NCBI RefSeq assembly: GCF_905220415.1
Contig: NC_059538.1
Coordinates: forward strand, 5,022,001-5,086,000
Direction: 5' to 3'
Origin: Colias croceus
Lineage: Eukaryota > Arthropoda > Insecta > Lepidoptera > Pieridae
DNA length: 64,000 bases
Positions within the stretch are counted from its first letter, which is position 1. Each line of letters opens with the position of its first letter. Below the pieces are notes generated by a model that saw nothing but the letters and a program-made list of their open reading frames with translations, was not told where the DNA came from and searched no databases. Position numbers and translations under genes: made by a program. Positions 49,233 through 61,803 of this stretch are shown here, piece by piece.

Positions 49233-52200
49233 ACAAAAATTTTAAACACAAAAATATGAGCAGAATTGATTTTTCCTAATTGAACCATATTAATCCTTAA
49301 CCAATGCAAACACAAACACAGTACTACGTGACTGTAATAGTAAAGGAGGTCTTACTGTACCCAGAACAACGAGGTCTTACTGTACCCAGATATTACGTCA
49401 CGTTAAAATTTTCATTAAACATTGAGATTATATTAATTTTCTATTATTACGACAAAATTTCCCTGTAATGATACTCAAAATACTCGAGGTTCGAGCGACT
49501 ACGAGCCGGTTGCCAAAGCAACACTTCCGTAAAGGAAATTGCCATTCACTGTGCCTTCATAAATCAGCATCCAGGTGAATATTTTATTAAAATCTCACCT
49601 GATATAAACGTGTACTTTGAGTGAGGAATAGATGTTATAATTACAGGAAAATTATACTTTAAATATTACTTACGTATTTCAAGAAAATTAAATTCGTTCT
49701 TGTTTTTTAATTTAATCATACATACGTTTGATCATACTGCTTTATTACTCTACATAAGCTTAACGCCTACATAAATATAATACCTACTAACTAACGTGTT
49801 TTCGAATATGTAAAATATTACCTAATTTGTGAATTTTGTGCGATGTGTTTCTTAATATAAAATTTAATTTCAAACACGACAATGATATTCAGGAACACAG
49901 CGGGTACTTAAAGTTTCAGCAAAACTTTGTGGGAACAAAACGCTCGGTGTGATGTGTTTTTGAAGTTAATTAGAAGCATGAAACCGTCTGGAAACGCGAT
50001 ACAAAACAGGCGTACGGCGGATCACATTTCAAACTCAGTATTGCACAAGTCAGACCACGGAATCGGATGGTTGAAATGGTTCGTTTTATTTCGTGACATA
50101 AACTAGTTAAGTGCAATTCGAAATATAGGAACTAAATTTATTTTTATTTTTATTAGACCATGCGTAAAGTATAGAGTGAGAGAGGTTGTTGAGTTTCGAA
50201 AGCCTTTTTTGTCTGTTGTCTGCAAGTTGCCTGTTAGGTATTGTTAATATAAATTTGCAAATCTTAAAAAGGAATTGAATGAAATTAATGGAAAAATAAA
50301 CAAAGCTTGAGATTTGGAAGGATTTCCCCACTTATAGAATAGACAAGAATTAATTATTGCTTAAAATTCGTGAAGTTCTGAAAACAAAACTTAAGTTCAA
50401 TGATAATCAAATAATCTCCTTATCGCCACTTACTTACCGACTTATAGCCTCGATCAAAATTAGCAAAATACATTAGATACCTATACATATTTTTATTAGA
50501 CACGAGCCTTTTGTAAAAGTAAGTCAATTATAAATTCAGTAATGTATCAAAAATAAATCAACGCATAAATTAAACTCCCCAAAGATTGTAATAGCGACGT
50601 AAAGTACGAATGGTACAAAATTTAATATCCTGCAAAGGTAATGCACCATCACAAAGTAATTTATATTCTTTCGCCGCATGGCGCTATAGCCACAATATCT
50701 TAAAATGAAGTGGCTAATAAAACAAGGGTGTCCTCGGACGGCTTTATTTGTGGAAACGGCGTATGACATTGACAAACGATCCACTCAATCAATCGCTGAA
50801 CTCTTCGCTTTAAACAGGTATACTTTACGAGTGAGATATCAGGAGTTATTGAAATTAATCCTTAGGCTTTTACGTCAGCACAAACAATATTCTACTTCAA
50901 ACCAAATATTATGAATGAAGATGATACCAAAAAAGATTAACAAAATGTGTGAGTAATAATTTATACTCATTAGTTTGTAATTTTAACCAAACCATCTTGT
51001 GCATAGGTGTGTGAGCATTTACTTCTTAAATTAAACAATTACTAAATAATTACTTTGATTTATAACAGACTAAGTATAGAAAAATAATATGCACCGCCAC
51101 AAAATTAACGCCCCGTATTATTAAAGATTGAAATTGTATAAAAAATCGTATAAATATAATTGTGTCCTTATGTGGTGAGAGGACGCATGATGGAAATTTT
51201 AAGAAAAAAACAAAATTGTCCCGACACCAGTTGGGACTTGGGATGATGACGTCTTTTATGACTTGGGTTAATATAAAAACCTTTTTCAAATATTCTAATT
51301 TGTATTTAAGCCGATTTATGGTTTATTTATCCGATTCGATTTAGAAATTATCAGTTCTAAAAATAAAAAAGTACGTATATTATGTAAAATAACTTCTCTA
51401 TTGCAAAAAAAAACAGTATATTTTAATAAGGATGGCATCTACAACTATTCTTACTTTTTTTTTGCTCACTAGACTACGCAAAAAATTGTTAACTTCATTG
51501 TTATTGATTCAAAAAGGCCACAGGTACCTAATTACCTGCGGAATTAGGTATTCAATTGAATACTATACTAATTCCGCAAAGGAAGTACCGTAGAGCATAA
51601 ACCTCTTCATCTTTCTTATTATGCAATACGTCCACCATCTAACCTAATTGTAGAAGCTACTTTCAGAGGAGCTCTTAACTAATCAACAATTCATTACAAA
51701 CTTGTATTGCACAACAGAGTGTTTCCACTTTCCTTCCATCTTTACCTAACTGAATAAGAACGGTATATAATTACGTAGAATTGTTAATTTCAATCATAAT
51801 TACAGAGCATTGACGGTGACAAATATTACTTCCTATAAAATTTAAAATCCAATTCGCCATTTAACTAATTAAATTTGAAACGTCAAACTTTCTTTGGCGA
51901 GCTTGAAGTAACAAAATTTACATCGATCGAGGTTGAAACTTCTTAATTAGCGTAGGCTCTTAAAGAAAGGGTTGGCCACGTGACGATGCTATTAATCTAG
52001 CCTCGAGACCTTTCCGATTTTTATGGGAAAATAAATTGTACAAAATCCCCTTTATCTTTCGAGCGTAATTAATGTATTCTTTCATTAAAGCCCTTGTACA
52101 AGAAGACCCATTTGCCAAATATCTAACCGTAGAATAAAGGTGATTCAGCGGAACACACACATACTACCTAAAGTTAATTTAATGAAACCCTATCTTACGG

Positions 52201-53848
52201 GAACAGTATTAAGTGGTAATATTAGGTACTCCTATTTCAGCTACAATGCACACTGACAGTAATAATCATCTTACAAGTGGTATACTTAAGTATTTATATG
52301 GTATACATAGTTTGTTTGAATTTTTTTTTATGTTACAAATGAACTCAATTTACGGGTATCTATCTCAAAATGAAGCCTCTTCCAAGTTAGTTGACAGACT
52401 CACATTGGATGTTTACACCGAACTTCTGCAATATAAACGTTGTCCTCACAGACATATACATAATATGTCTGTGGTTGTCCTACTTAACTGTCATTACAAA
52501 GCAATGCAACAAAAGATTTAATCGATGAACGTTCAAGCTCCATCCGTAGTCGACATTATTGATGTAGCCGTTACTCGCAATTGGCGGCTGACCGAGGCTG
52601 CCATTTTTCCACTACCTTTCAAATTGAACTCGCAATGAGGATAGATGTTATATGGCTGCATTCTGTATCCGTCGTGATGGGAAATGAATCTATCGACACT
52701 GGTTCTTTTTTAAATTGTACGTTCTTATTACGTCATTAATGTTTCGGTTCCGTGAGTGCTTTCTGAAACTTTTCTGTAATTCTCCTTATTGATATAAAAT
52801 TGTCTTCCTCATATATTAATATTATATTTTTATCTATCTGAACATCTATCAAAACATATGGCTAAACACTGTACCAAGTATATTATGATAAAATTCATCT
52901 ACGCTAAAAGTGTTTTTCCTCTGATTCGTAAAATAGTACCTACAAACCCTCCATTCACCATCAACGTTATTAAACAACGTAAATATTTCGTATCGTGGAA
53001 AATTCCCATAACATTTCCTTTTTCCTTTAAGAGTTCAATTTCGTATCTTTTTCTACGGCTGATATTAATGTTTCCTGCGTGCCCGTCCTGACCACAAATT
53101 ACAGTCATTCATACATAATAATTTATTATTCATCCATTGCACATTGCTCAACGTGGGTTTTTCTTTGGATTATGTACCATAAATATTTTAATTCAGTGTC
53201 CTATTTAAAACTTAAACCTATCCTTAATTTTGCTTCTTCTTAGATAATGTATTCGTTATATGAAAACAATATATCAATCAATTGAGGACTTAAAGACATA
53301 TAGAAAACATGTTACCTTGGTATAATGGATAATGGTATAATCAATTAAACACATTCATAACTTCAAGCAAGATAAGCGAGAATAGCATGAAGGAATTGAA
53401 AGTAAAATCGATTAATTTTCTACCTTGTTTATTAACACTGAATAATCTTAGTTAAAAATAACATAATCCGTAAAATTAGTTTCTATTTTCACTTAAATAT
53501 AACAAAAACAATGGAATCCTGCAATGCTTAGTTCTGTATTTGTCCCAAGAACAATGCTTCTAATTATATTTCACATTTGTGGAATTATACACTGCAAGTA
53601 TTATTATTCTGTAATGTATTTATTCTTGATAATATACACACTGTATTTCTTTTATTTATACATTGTAATCCAGTGAACAGACTTCTAGATAATAAAATGG
53701 AGTACATTCACATACCTGGATGGATATATATTGTAATTAAAACATTACAAGATGCAAAAACATTACACGCAGAAATTATATTCTTTGTTTCATTTTGTTT
53801 TTACGACATGATAATATATTTGATTAATTTTAACATTCACCTTTACAG
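49233..53848. other. gene-free stretch; should hold the lipase first exon
   Basis: AT-rich. A hairpin with a perfect inner palindrome lies at 51,538-51,577. The first lipase exon (signal peptide) should lie toward the right end. One candidate is an ATG at 53,553 opening MLLIIFHICGIIHC, which is signal-like, but its potential donor (GCAA|GTATTA) would put the next exon in the wrong phase, so I did not use it. Frames at 52,213-52,521 and 52,858-53,108 have no recognisable motif. Confidence 0.35.
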
Positions 53849-56217
53849 TTATCCATGCATTCGGGCCAAATGGACAAATCGGTATCGATTGGACTGTATT
53901 TCCTGATGAGAATGGTGCACTTCAGTTCATTGACTTGAAAGTAAATAATGAAATATTAGACCAACTATCCAGAGATGCGAGTTTTTATAGAAGGAAAACC
54001 AGATTTTGGCTCTACACAAGGTACAGCAATTAATCAATAAGGTATTCCGTACAAAATGTCACACCGTATAACGCGTAAATTATTTTTAGTGATAACAAGC
54101 ACATTCATGAAGAACTGTTCATCGATCGCAGACTAAATAACAGGACACACTTTAAAGCTGATAAGCCCCTTATAATGATAACTCATGGATGGGTTAACAG
54201 TGGACATTCACAATCTGTACAATATATTAAAAACGAATATTTGAAAAGAATGGATGTGAACGTGATCGTTGTTGACTGGCATCTCGCTTCTAGAACACCT
54301 TATTTGATGGCTTCTTTTATGACCGCTCTTGTTGGTGAAGATGTAAGATAATATTATTGTATGTTGTATTTTAGATTTAGGTATCGTTATAGAACAGATT
54401 TGTTTCAACAGAAATATGCCTATTGCCTAAGTGTCTGTCATCAACTCTTTTCAATATTACATTCAAATTACAGGGGGCATTATTACTTTTCTTTCCCAAA
54501 ATCCAGGTAATCAATTGGACTCCCTTACAGAAATGGAAATTAGCTCTGTATTGTAAGGATCAAATAGCTACTGAAGCATAATACGACAATTTGTCCAAGT
54601 TTAGTGCCTAGCTAATTTGAAGGAGACAATGATAAAATCGTATTGAACGCATTTAACTTGATTGTTTCTCAGATAAAAGACATGGTGCTCACTCTTATAA
54701 AGGAATACGATTTCGATATAAATGATTTGCATTTAATTGGGCACAGTTTGGGAGCTCACGTTGTTGGAAGGGCTGGAAATGCTCTGAAGCGACATAAAGC
54801 GATTGTTCCTCGAATTACAGGTGAGTTTTGTTTTCAGCAGCAATTCATAAAGAAAACAATAAGCTACTCGCACAATTACCTAAATAAAATAATTAAAGAT
54901 TTATTTATTAATTAACCGATTTTATTGTGATGCGTTTTATAATATTATTATACATATAGAACGAGTATAATTAGATATAATTATATATATTGTATAGCTG
55001 AATAAACAAACGAAATCGATAATCATCGATTATAAACTAGATGTAACAAAGTCTGTGTATTCACCATTTTATACTTGCAAATTTGTGTAACAATCGCTCG
55101 TAAAACATGCCAGCATTACAGAATATTCTATTATGAAAAGCATATTATGAAAATTGATTAATTTCAGGACTGGACCCCGCTCGTCCATTGTTTGAACATC
55201 CGAGGGTATTCAGTGCAATAAGCAAAAATGATGCCTATTTCGTCGACATAATTCACACAAATCTTGGCGTTTTTGGATTTGTTCGAGATATAGGACACGC
55301 TGATTTTTATCCAAATGGTGGTCTTAAGCAGTATCATTGTAGACACCCTGACTTGAATTGTAAGTAATAGCTGTATATAATATATTATCACTAATTTCAT
55401 CTTAATAACCTAATGGTACTTTTAGCAAAATTCAATTTAGAGAATTTTGTGAGGGAAAGGTTCTTTTACCTATACCAAAAAATAATAGTGGAAAACTTTC
55501 GCGTTTTCTACACTATCAAACAATATGTTATCCGCACAACTCAACAATATGAGCATACATGATAAACGTCCTACATAGTAATTTGGGGTTCAGACGAAGG
55601 CTTCAGAACAGCTGTCAGATCAAACAAAAGCTTACCTTTATCTAACAGGATAGCATCCTCAGCAAACAGATAATGTACCTTATATTACAGATTATGTACC
55701 TTATATTACAGATTATGTAGTAAAAAGGATAATATCTAATTCAAGCACCTATAATATGTACTAGCTGAGCTCCGCGGTTTCACCCGCGTGGCTCCGCTCC
55801 TGTTGGTCTTAGCGTGATGATATATAGCCTATAGCCTTCCTCGATGAATGGGCTATCTAACACTGAAAGAATTTTTCAAATCGGACTAGTAGTTCCTAAG
55901 ATTAGCGCGTTCAAACAAACAAACAAACTCTTCAGCTTTATAATATTAGTATAGATTCTAATTTCTGGTATCCTTTTTTTCAGCTTGTGACTTGTAAATT
56001 AATCATTAAACATGTCTTTGTTTGTTTTTTAGTTGTCTCAGATCATAATTGTGCCTGGGTGTATTATGGGGAATCCATAAATTCTCAAATATTTGTATCA
56101 CATCGATGTGCCTCCTACGACGACTTCAAGAAACGGAAATGTAACGATATCCAATATATGGGATCACCCTGCGATTCTACATCGCGCGGGAAATATTATT
56201 TAGATGTGCTAAAATAA
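53849..56217 (+). CDS. secreted pancreatic-lipase-family protein (5 exons, N-terminus missing)
   Basis: Exons 53,849-54,020, 54,090-54,342, 54,673-54,820, 55,168-55,359 and 56,033-56,217 have GT/AG borders and compatible phases and encode 315 residues. In partial numbering: IHAFGPNG at the start, HGW (89-91, oxyanion-side strand), NVIVVDW (114-120), nucleophile Ser166 in GHSLGAHVVGRAGNAL, Asp193 in GLDPARP, FVDIIHTN and GHADFYPNGG, and His259 in DHNCAWVYYGESI. This is the alpha/beta-hydrolase triad of neutral lipases. The lid between Cys248 and Cys261 has only 12 residues, far shorter than in mammalian pancreatic lipase and like insect lipases and phospholipase A1 relatives; substrate is therefore uncertain (acylglycerol or phospholipid). 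The protein is expected to be secreted, but the signal-peptide exon was not found. Only about 20-30 residues are missing compared with the family. A repeat lies in the last intron. Confidence 0.92.
55760..55955 (+). mobile_element. lepidopteran short repeat in the last lipase intron
   Basis: ACTAGCTGAGCTCCGCGGTT head, CACCCGCGTGGCTCCGCTCC, GATATATAGCCTATAGCC, AGAATTTTTCAAATCGGACT, GCGCGTTCAAACAAAC and a TTATAATATTAGTATAGAT tail. About 195 bp in gene orientation. This intron (673 bp) is roughly twice the length of the two before it (330 and 347 bp), in part because of this insertion. It is well clear of both splice sites. Confidence 0.85.
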
Positions 56218-56219
56218 GC

Positions 56220-56225
56220 AATAAA
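56220..56225 (+). promoter_or_regulatory. polyadenylation signal of the lipase gene
   Basis: AATAAA two bases after the stop codon, implying a very short 3' UTR. A second AATAAA at 56,457-56,462 would give a 3' UTR of about 260 bases. Which is used cannot be told from sequence. Confidence 0.55.
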
Positions 56226-59200
56226 AGCCTTATTGGCTGATAGTTTTCATTTCAAAGTTATTGATCAGTTCAATAGATTTATTTGTGGATTGTTGAAACG
56301 CTGTTGATATAAAATAGTAAAAATAGTAGATAAAAATTATAACATTTCAGATTTATACGTTTATATACAGAGTGGTAGTAAAATATGAAATTAATATTTT
56401 ACTTTTGACCGATAAAATGACACCATATTAATATTTAAAGTGTATAATAATTGAAAAATAAATTCAACAATGCCATCTCTTCTTTATTTTTATCGTTTAT
56501 CTAAAAAAAAACAGTTTCCACATTATGGCAATTTCCTGTCTACAAAGTTGTCTCTATGTAGGTAATGGACTAGTGACTGTACTAATGATAAACACTAATG
56601 AAATGATAGCCTGATTAATGAACCGAAACCATTTCATTTAAGCACACCATCGTCGTGACGGCCATCATTTGGATTAATGCCGTCATTACTGGCAGCATCT
56701 GCGCTGAAATTACAGTTTATTGGACTGCGTTGGCGTCATTATCATTCCAATTATATTTTATTATTCCCTGAAAGCATGATCATTCGACAGAATAGCCTAC
56801 GTGATTTCGAATGATGCAATTATTAAATGCCACAAGTAAGTAGCTCTACATTTGTTTAAAAAAATAAAACAATAAAAATAACTTAGAATAGAAAAAGTAG
56901 AAAACAATGTAAAGGTAATCGAGATCCAATGATTTCTTATGATCGTAATTCTTGAAAGTTTCCGAGATCAACTTTATTCACGAAAGTCGAGGATAAACAA
57001 AGTGACAGATTGTCGCGAAGAGCAATCACAGGATCGCTCGAAAAGTTTGACATTTAAAATTATCGCGTACGAAATATTTCAGCAACTTTTGATGGAAACA
57101 GTGCCTGGGGTGAGTATCGAGAGAACTTGTCAAAAGAAAGTTACCAACGACCTTCTCACAGATCCACAGTTCTTATATAACATAAAGTGTACGGTCATAA
57201 ACATTTTGTCCCCGGCTATTTCGTTTTATGTTTATATATTTAACGTGAACACAAACCCTGCATTAACTTTAAGTGCATATTTGAGCCGTATGAGAATTGT
57301 ATTGTTATTGAAATATTTTTTAAATAACACTGTACTATTGAAGCTATATTAGTTTATATATAGTTATGGTTATTAATGCAATTTTAACCCGTAAAATAAA
57401 ACAACTTTTACTGCAATTTAATTAATGTAAAGGGGATCTGTAAATCAAATTTGAAAGCTTTTGACTAGTTGTAAGTTGTAACCACATAACTTTAAATAAT
57501 TTAAAATGAGAGTAGATTTAAAGAAAATTTTAAAATAATTGGAGTAAAATGGTAGACAGCATTTACTAATTTTACAAGAAAAGATCAAAAGTAATGGCAA
57601 ATATTTCAAAAGTTGTGAGATTATGTAAGAAGCTTTGAGGCCAGTTTACTAAGTCCCCGGCCGTTAAAACTCTCAACTCGAGCTCCACATTCACAATGCC
57701 TTCCGCCCCTTAAATCTCCATCACTTAAGTATGATCAACGCTTTGCTTTATGCATATTTTAACAGGCAATTTTAACAAAATGGTTTAAAATTGTTAATTT
57801 AAATAGCTGGAATTGTTACATTTACTCGGCTCATTAAAAGTATTTTTAACGAAACAGCTCCTACAGCCCGCTTCCCATATTATAAGGACTCTATATCTAC
57901 CTACTGTCTAGACTCCAGAACATGTTTCAGTGAGTCCGACTACCAACTAACGACTGTTAAAATAAGATGTATTAACATTTATCTCATTAATTGACATGCT
58001 GGTTATTTTATTGTCTAGCAAAAATTATTAAAATAATTATAAATATGCGTATACTCGTATAGTAGTCGTATGTTTAGGTACACTAATTAATCTGCTATCT
58101 AGGTAATTGGAAATGGATAGAGAAATTTATCATGCGTCTCGTTGAAGCATCTGAATTTGTTGAAAACAATTTATCAGAAGGACAATCTCGGTGAGTGAAA
58201 GCGAATTCAGCGGGGCTATTCCTTGGCCGAGATAGCCCATTGTTAGCGAGTACCGCCGCCAGCGCAACCCTAATTGATATCAATTACTCGCCGAAATCTC
58301 TTCGAACGCGGCCTATAAATGTTCTCGCCTTCCGAATCTTAATAGAGCTTGTAATAAGTTGTAATATTTCAAAAGTTTGAACATTAGAACAAGAATAAAA
58401 TTTAATTTTGGATCGAAATGGTATTGAACACATTTTAATATAAAATTGTTTATCTCTTGACCTACCTACCGTAGGTACCTACATGACACACTCCTATACA
58501 GGGATACAAAGATGTCAGATTATGTCAGAAGATGCTGTAAGCATCCACATGTAATGTACTTGAGTGAAATGCTAGAGTGCTTAACAAATATTGAAATATC
58601 TAATGCGCTCTTATACTTCAGAGTGAAATCTTGTGGCATGCTGTACGTAAAACTTATTTCTCATAGGTATATTATTGCATGTGGAGTTTAGAAAATAAAA
58701 ATATATCATGCACATATTTTATAAAATAGTCCTGTAACTATTGGTAGGTTTCCTCATCATCTAATGGAAGCAAATTAATATATTAATTTCGATTTTGGAA
58801 AGTTTTTTTTAGTATTCTTATTATTCTTTCGTTAAATTTGTTATGTCCGCGAGTGAGACCGCGTGGCACAGCTAGTTATTTATATAAGCTTTTCACACTT
58901 AAGCTACGCCTACGCCTACAGAGCTGCATGCAGCATGACATAGGTAGCTACCACAGGTAGCTACGTTATATAATAATAACAAAGCTTACATACCTACTCC
59001 CCTTGCGCGCTACAATAATTCATACCAGTAATTAGATGAGTTACCTAACATTATATTATAAGCTAATGTATTTTCCCGCAGCTTCAAATTAATGGAATTG
59101 TTATGTATGGGATCATTTTGAGTGCATACATACCAAGCACCAACAACAGTAATATTAATTATTATGCGTATAAAATTTCAGTATAGATAATAGTAACTGT

Positions 59201-60375
59201 AGATCCCTTTTAACAATAGCTAGGTATCTATCCATTGTCACCATTACTTTTAATGAGTAAAATTTTTGAATAGTCGAAAATAAAACACAATCCAATGTCT
59301 TCGACTGGCAATAATAATATCAATATGATAGGAACTAATCACTTAAACGTATTAGTCTCTCACGGGAAATGGAACCGAGTTGCGCTTTGTCTTAGCGAAT
59401 TCCAAACTATCGCTAACTCAGATAATGCAGATAATCTTCTAATCTCAAACTAATTGAATGGATTAGACGTCAGCACGATCGTTTTCCTAACTCTTGTTCA
59501 TTATGAGGCTACGCGAACAATGATTGATTCATTGTTTAACGTAATTCGGCGGAAGTTTAGAAGTCCCAAAACCGATGCATATTCGGTAGGCGCCGTAATA
59601 ACCAATAATAATATTTATTTTTTATATGTGTTATTGACATCGAAGACTGTATCATAAGAAATGTGATTATATTTTATATTTGGATAATTATCTAGCTCTT
59701 AAGGTATATTTTGTTTGTTTATCTAAAATATTTGTTTTAATCTTTAAATCAGGTTGAATAGCAGATATCGTTTGCTATGATAAATTAGTCTTCAGAACGA
59801 AGTCATCTTGAAATATTTTTTCTTCATTATGTAAGAACTTGACTTTAATGATATTTCGAATGTAATGTAAGTACCTAAGTACTTTATTCATATTTATAGA
59901 TGTGAAATCAAATTATAATAAAATTAGGTCTTATGTTCCGAGTTCCGACCTCAAAGGAATATGAATGATACAAATGAATGTTGTTTCGGTCCAAATCGGG
60001 CTCTATATCAAAGGAAACCAATTATCTGATGGTCTCTCTTTCATCACTTTGTTAGTTTACCCAAAAACACACGTATGCGAATAAATACTTGACGAAATTT
60101 CTCCGTGTTTTCGTTGGAATAATAATCGTTACATAATAATTTATTTGAAAATTATGTTGTAGTAGGTAACAGAGAAATAACTAAACAATTTTCGTAGTTA
60201 ACATGATAATTATTTTTAAAGAAGTAGTCTACCTGATGACACAAAAATATATTTTTATTAAAATTAGTCCAGCTGTTAACGTGTACAACACTCTATGGTG
60301 TACAAGTACTATGTAGGTGCTCAGCTTTCTGAGTTTTGCTTCAACAGAGTCCTTATTCATTTTTATTTAGACATT
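56226..60375. other. gene-free stretch
   Basis: AT-rich. The 137-codon frame at 56,939-57,352 is the longest simple ORF outside the LINE but has no family resemblance. A short fragment near 58,850-58,880 (GAGACCGCGTGGCACAGCTAGT-type end) is a repeat remnant. At 58,970 GTAGCTACC and GGTAGCTAC flank ACA. A possible relic of the GGGTTCCG repeat starts at about 59,937. No gene supported. Confidence 0.4.
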
Positions 60376-60442
60376 AACGGAAGTCAAACCCAGGGCCACG
60401 CACAAACGCTCAGGCGATGATAACCACTGTACCAAAGAGGCG
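60376..60442 (-). mobile_element. tRNA-derived SINE head (pseudo-tRNA)
   Basis: On the minus strand: GCCTCTTTGGTACAGTGGTTATCATCG..., where TGGTACAGTGG is a good Pol III A box, then GCCTGAGCG and GGGTTTGACTTCC as a degenerate B box about 45 bases on. The spacing fits a tRNA, but arms do not pair fully and GGTTTGA replaces GGTTCGA. It is better read as the head of a tRNA-derived SINE than as a working tRNA gene. The SINE body beyond it is not recognisable. Confidence 0.6.
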
Positions 60443-61801
60443 GATGACCTACACACGGTGTATGATATACCTACTTAATTGATTTGCTCACATGTAATGT
60501 TTTGGGATAATACGTATTAACCTACAAATGAGAGAAATACCTCTCAAACGTGAGTCGGGACTCTGTAGATCGACATTAAATTAGCTCCACGAAATTTTTC
60601 CTCCTCTTTGATACAGACACGTAATTATCTAAAAGCATTTGTAATCTGAGTCAGCAATTGCTGACGGTGACGAAGATGAACGTGATTGGTTCGGGGCCCC
60701 TTGCTATATTTTACGTGAATCGTTACGGAATTTCCAATCTTCTTTGAATTAAACATATCTACCTAATTTTCTTTTCTTTTATTAAATAGGAATCTAGAAA
60801 GTGTGTTCTAAGTATCTATAAAGTGTGAAACATAGGTAAACGTCGCGTCGCCGGCAGTGAAAACTGGGTGATACTAAGGATGAGAAAGAGCCGGAATACA
60901 TTCATTCCGGATACATTCAAATGAATATATTTTTATCGATTATATCAAAAATAATATTCTACCAATTAATTAGATACATAGTTACTCGTAGGTATATATA
61001 CGACATCAGACAACTTTACAACAATTTTTATTACCTGAGCTTGAAACAAACGGCTTGTCTCTTTTTCAAAATAATTATTTCAATTATGAAATAAGTATAT
61101 AAAGTAGGCACCTACCTATATATAGTAGGTACTACAGGTAGGTAGCTACAACTAAGATATAGGTAGGTGCCTACTTAGTACCCAGGTATGATTCTACATA
61201 TACCTCTACTACCTAACCTAACCATAAAATATAATTACCTATTCGACACATAGGCCTACTAAAAGCCAAAATAAGCTTCAATGTTTTTGAATGTCTTTAG
61301 GTATTTCGAATAGCAAATTAAATTAGACATTCTTCGTGATGCTGTTTCATATTCTATTCTAAGAAAAAAGCTTATTTGGAATGAAATTTTTTTTTTAGTT
61401 TTTAATTTTTTTACAAGTGTGTAAATAAACTTTTATACATAAAACGTAAGTAGGTATAAAAAAACAATCGAAAATAATGGACAACCCCTGACAAAATTTA
61501 ATAATTTCGAGTTTTAATGATTACTGAAAATTAACAGCTAATCGGTTCATTTTCGTACCTAGTAGGATAAAACGATTGTTCATTTTTATCCTACTACAAA
61601 AAAGGAGTTCCGATTTTACAAACAAACCTTTTCGAAACGAATAAATGATTGCGTATCTTTTTTCTCAGCCGCTTAATGCCTTAAACGAAGAAAGCTTTAT
61701 AGAGCAAATCTATGGGGACAAAAGATACATATTCATGAGGCCCCGATACAAGTCCTCTTAATTGGCTATACAGGTAAAAGAGAACGAAATTGCTTTTTAC
61801 T
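60443..61801. other. gene-free stretch with two perfect inverted repeats
   Basis: Contains a 16-base palindrome GTCAGCAATTGCTGAC (60,650-60,665) and an 18-base perfect inverted repeat at 61,104-61,121 and 61,157-61,174. Rich in TAGGTA-type motifs from 61,100. No gene recognised. Confidence 0.45.
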
Positions 61802-61803
61802 TA

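Noticed and set aside
53553..53596. Signal-peptide-like start MLLIIFHICGIIHC as lipase exon 1
   Set aside because: The only visible donor gives a phase incompatible with the exon at 53,849.
56939..57352. 137-codon plus-strand frame downstream of the lipase
   Set aside because: No recognisable domain, no splice or polyadenylation context, and amino-acid composition typical of AT-rich chance ORFs. It could be revisited with expression data.
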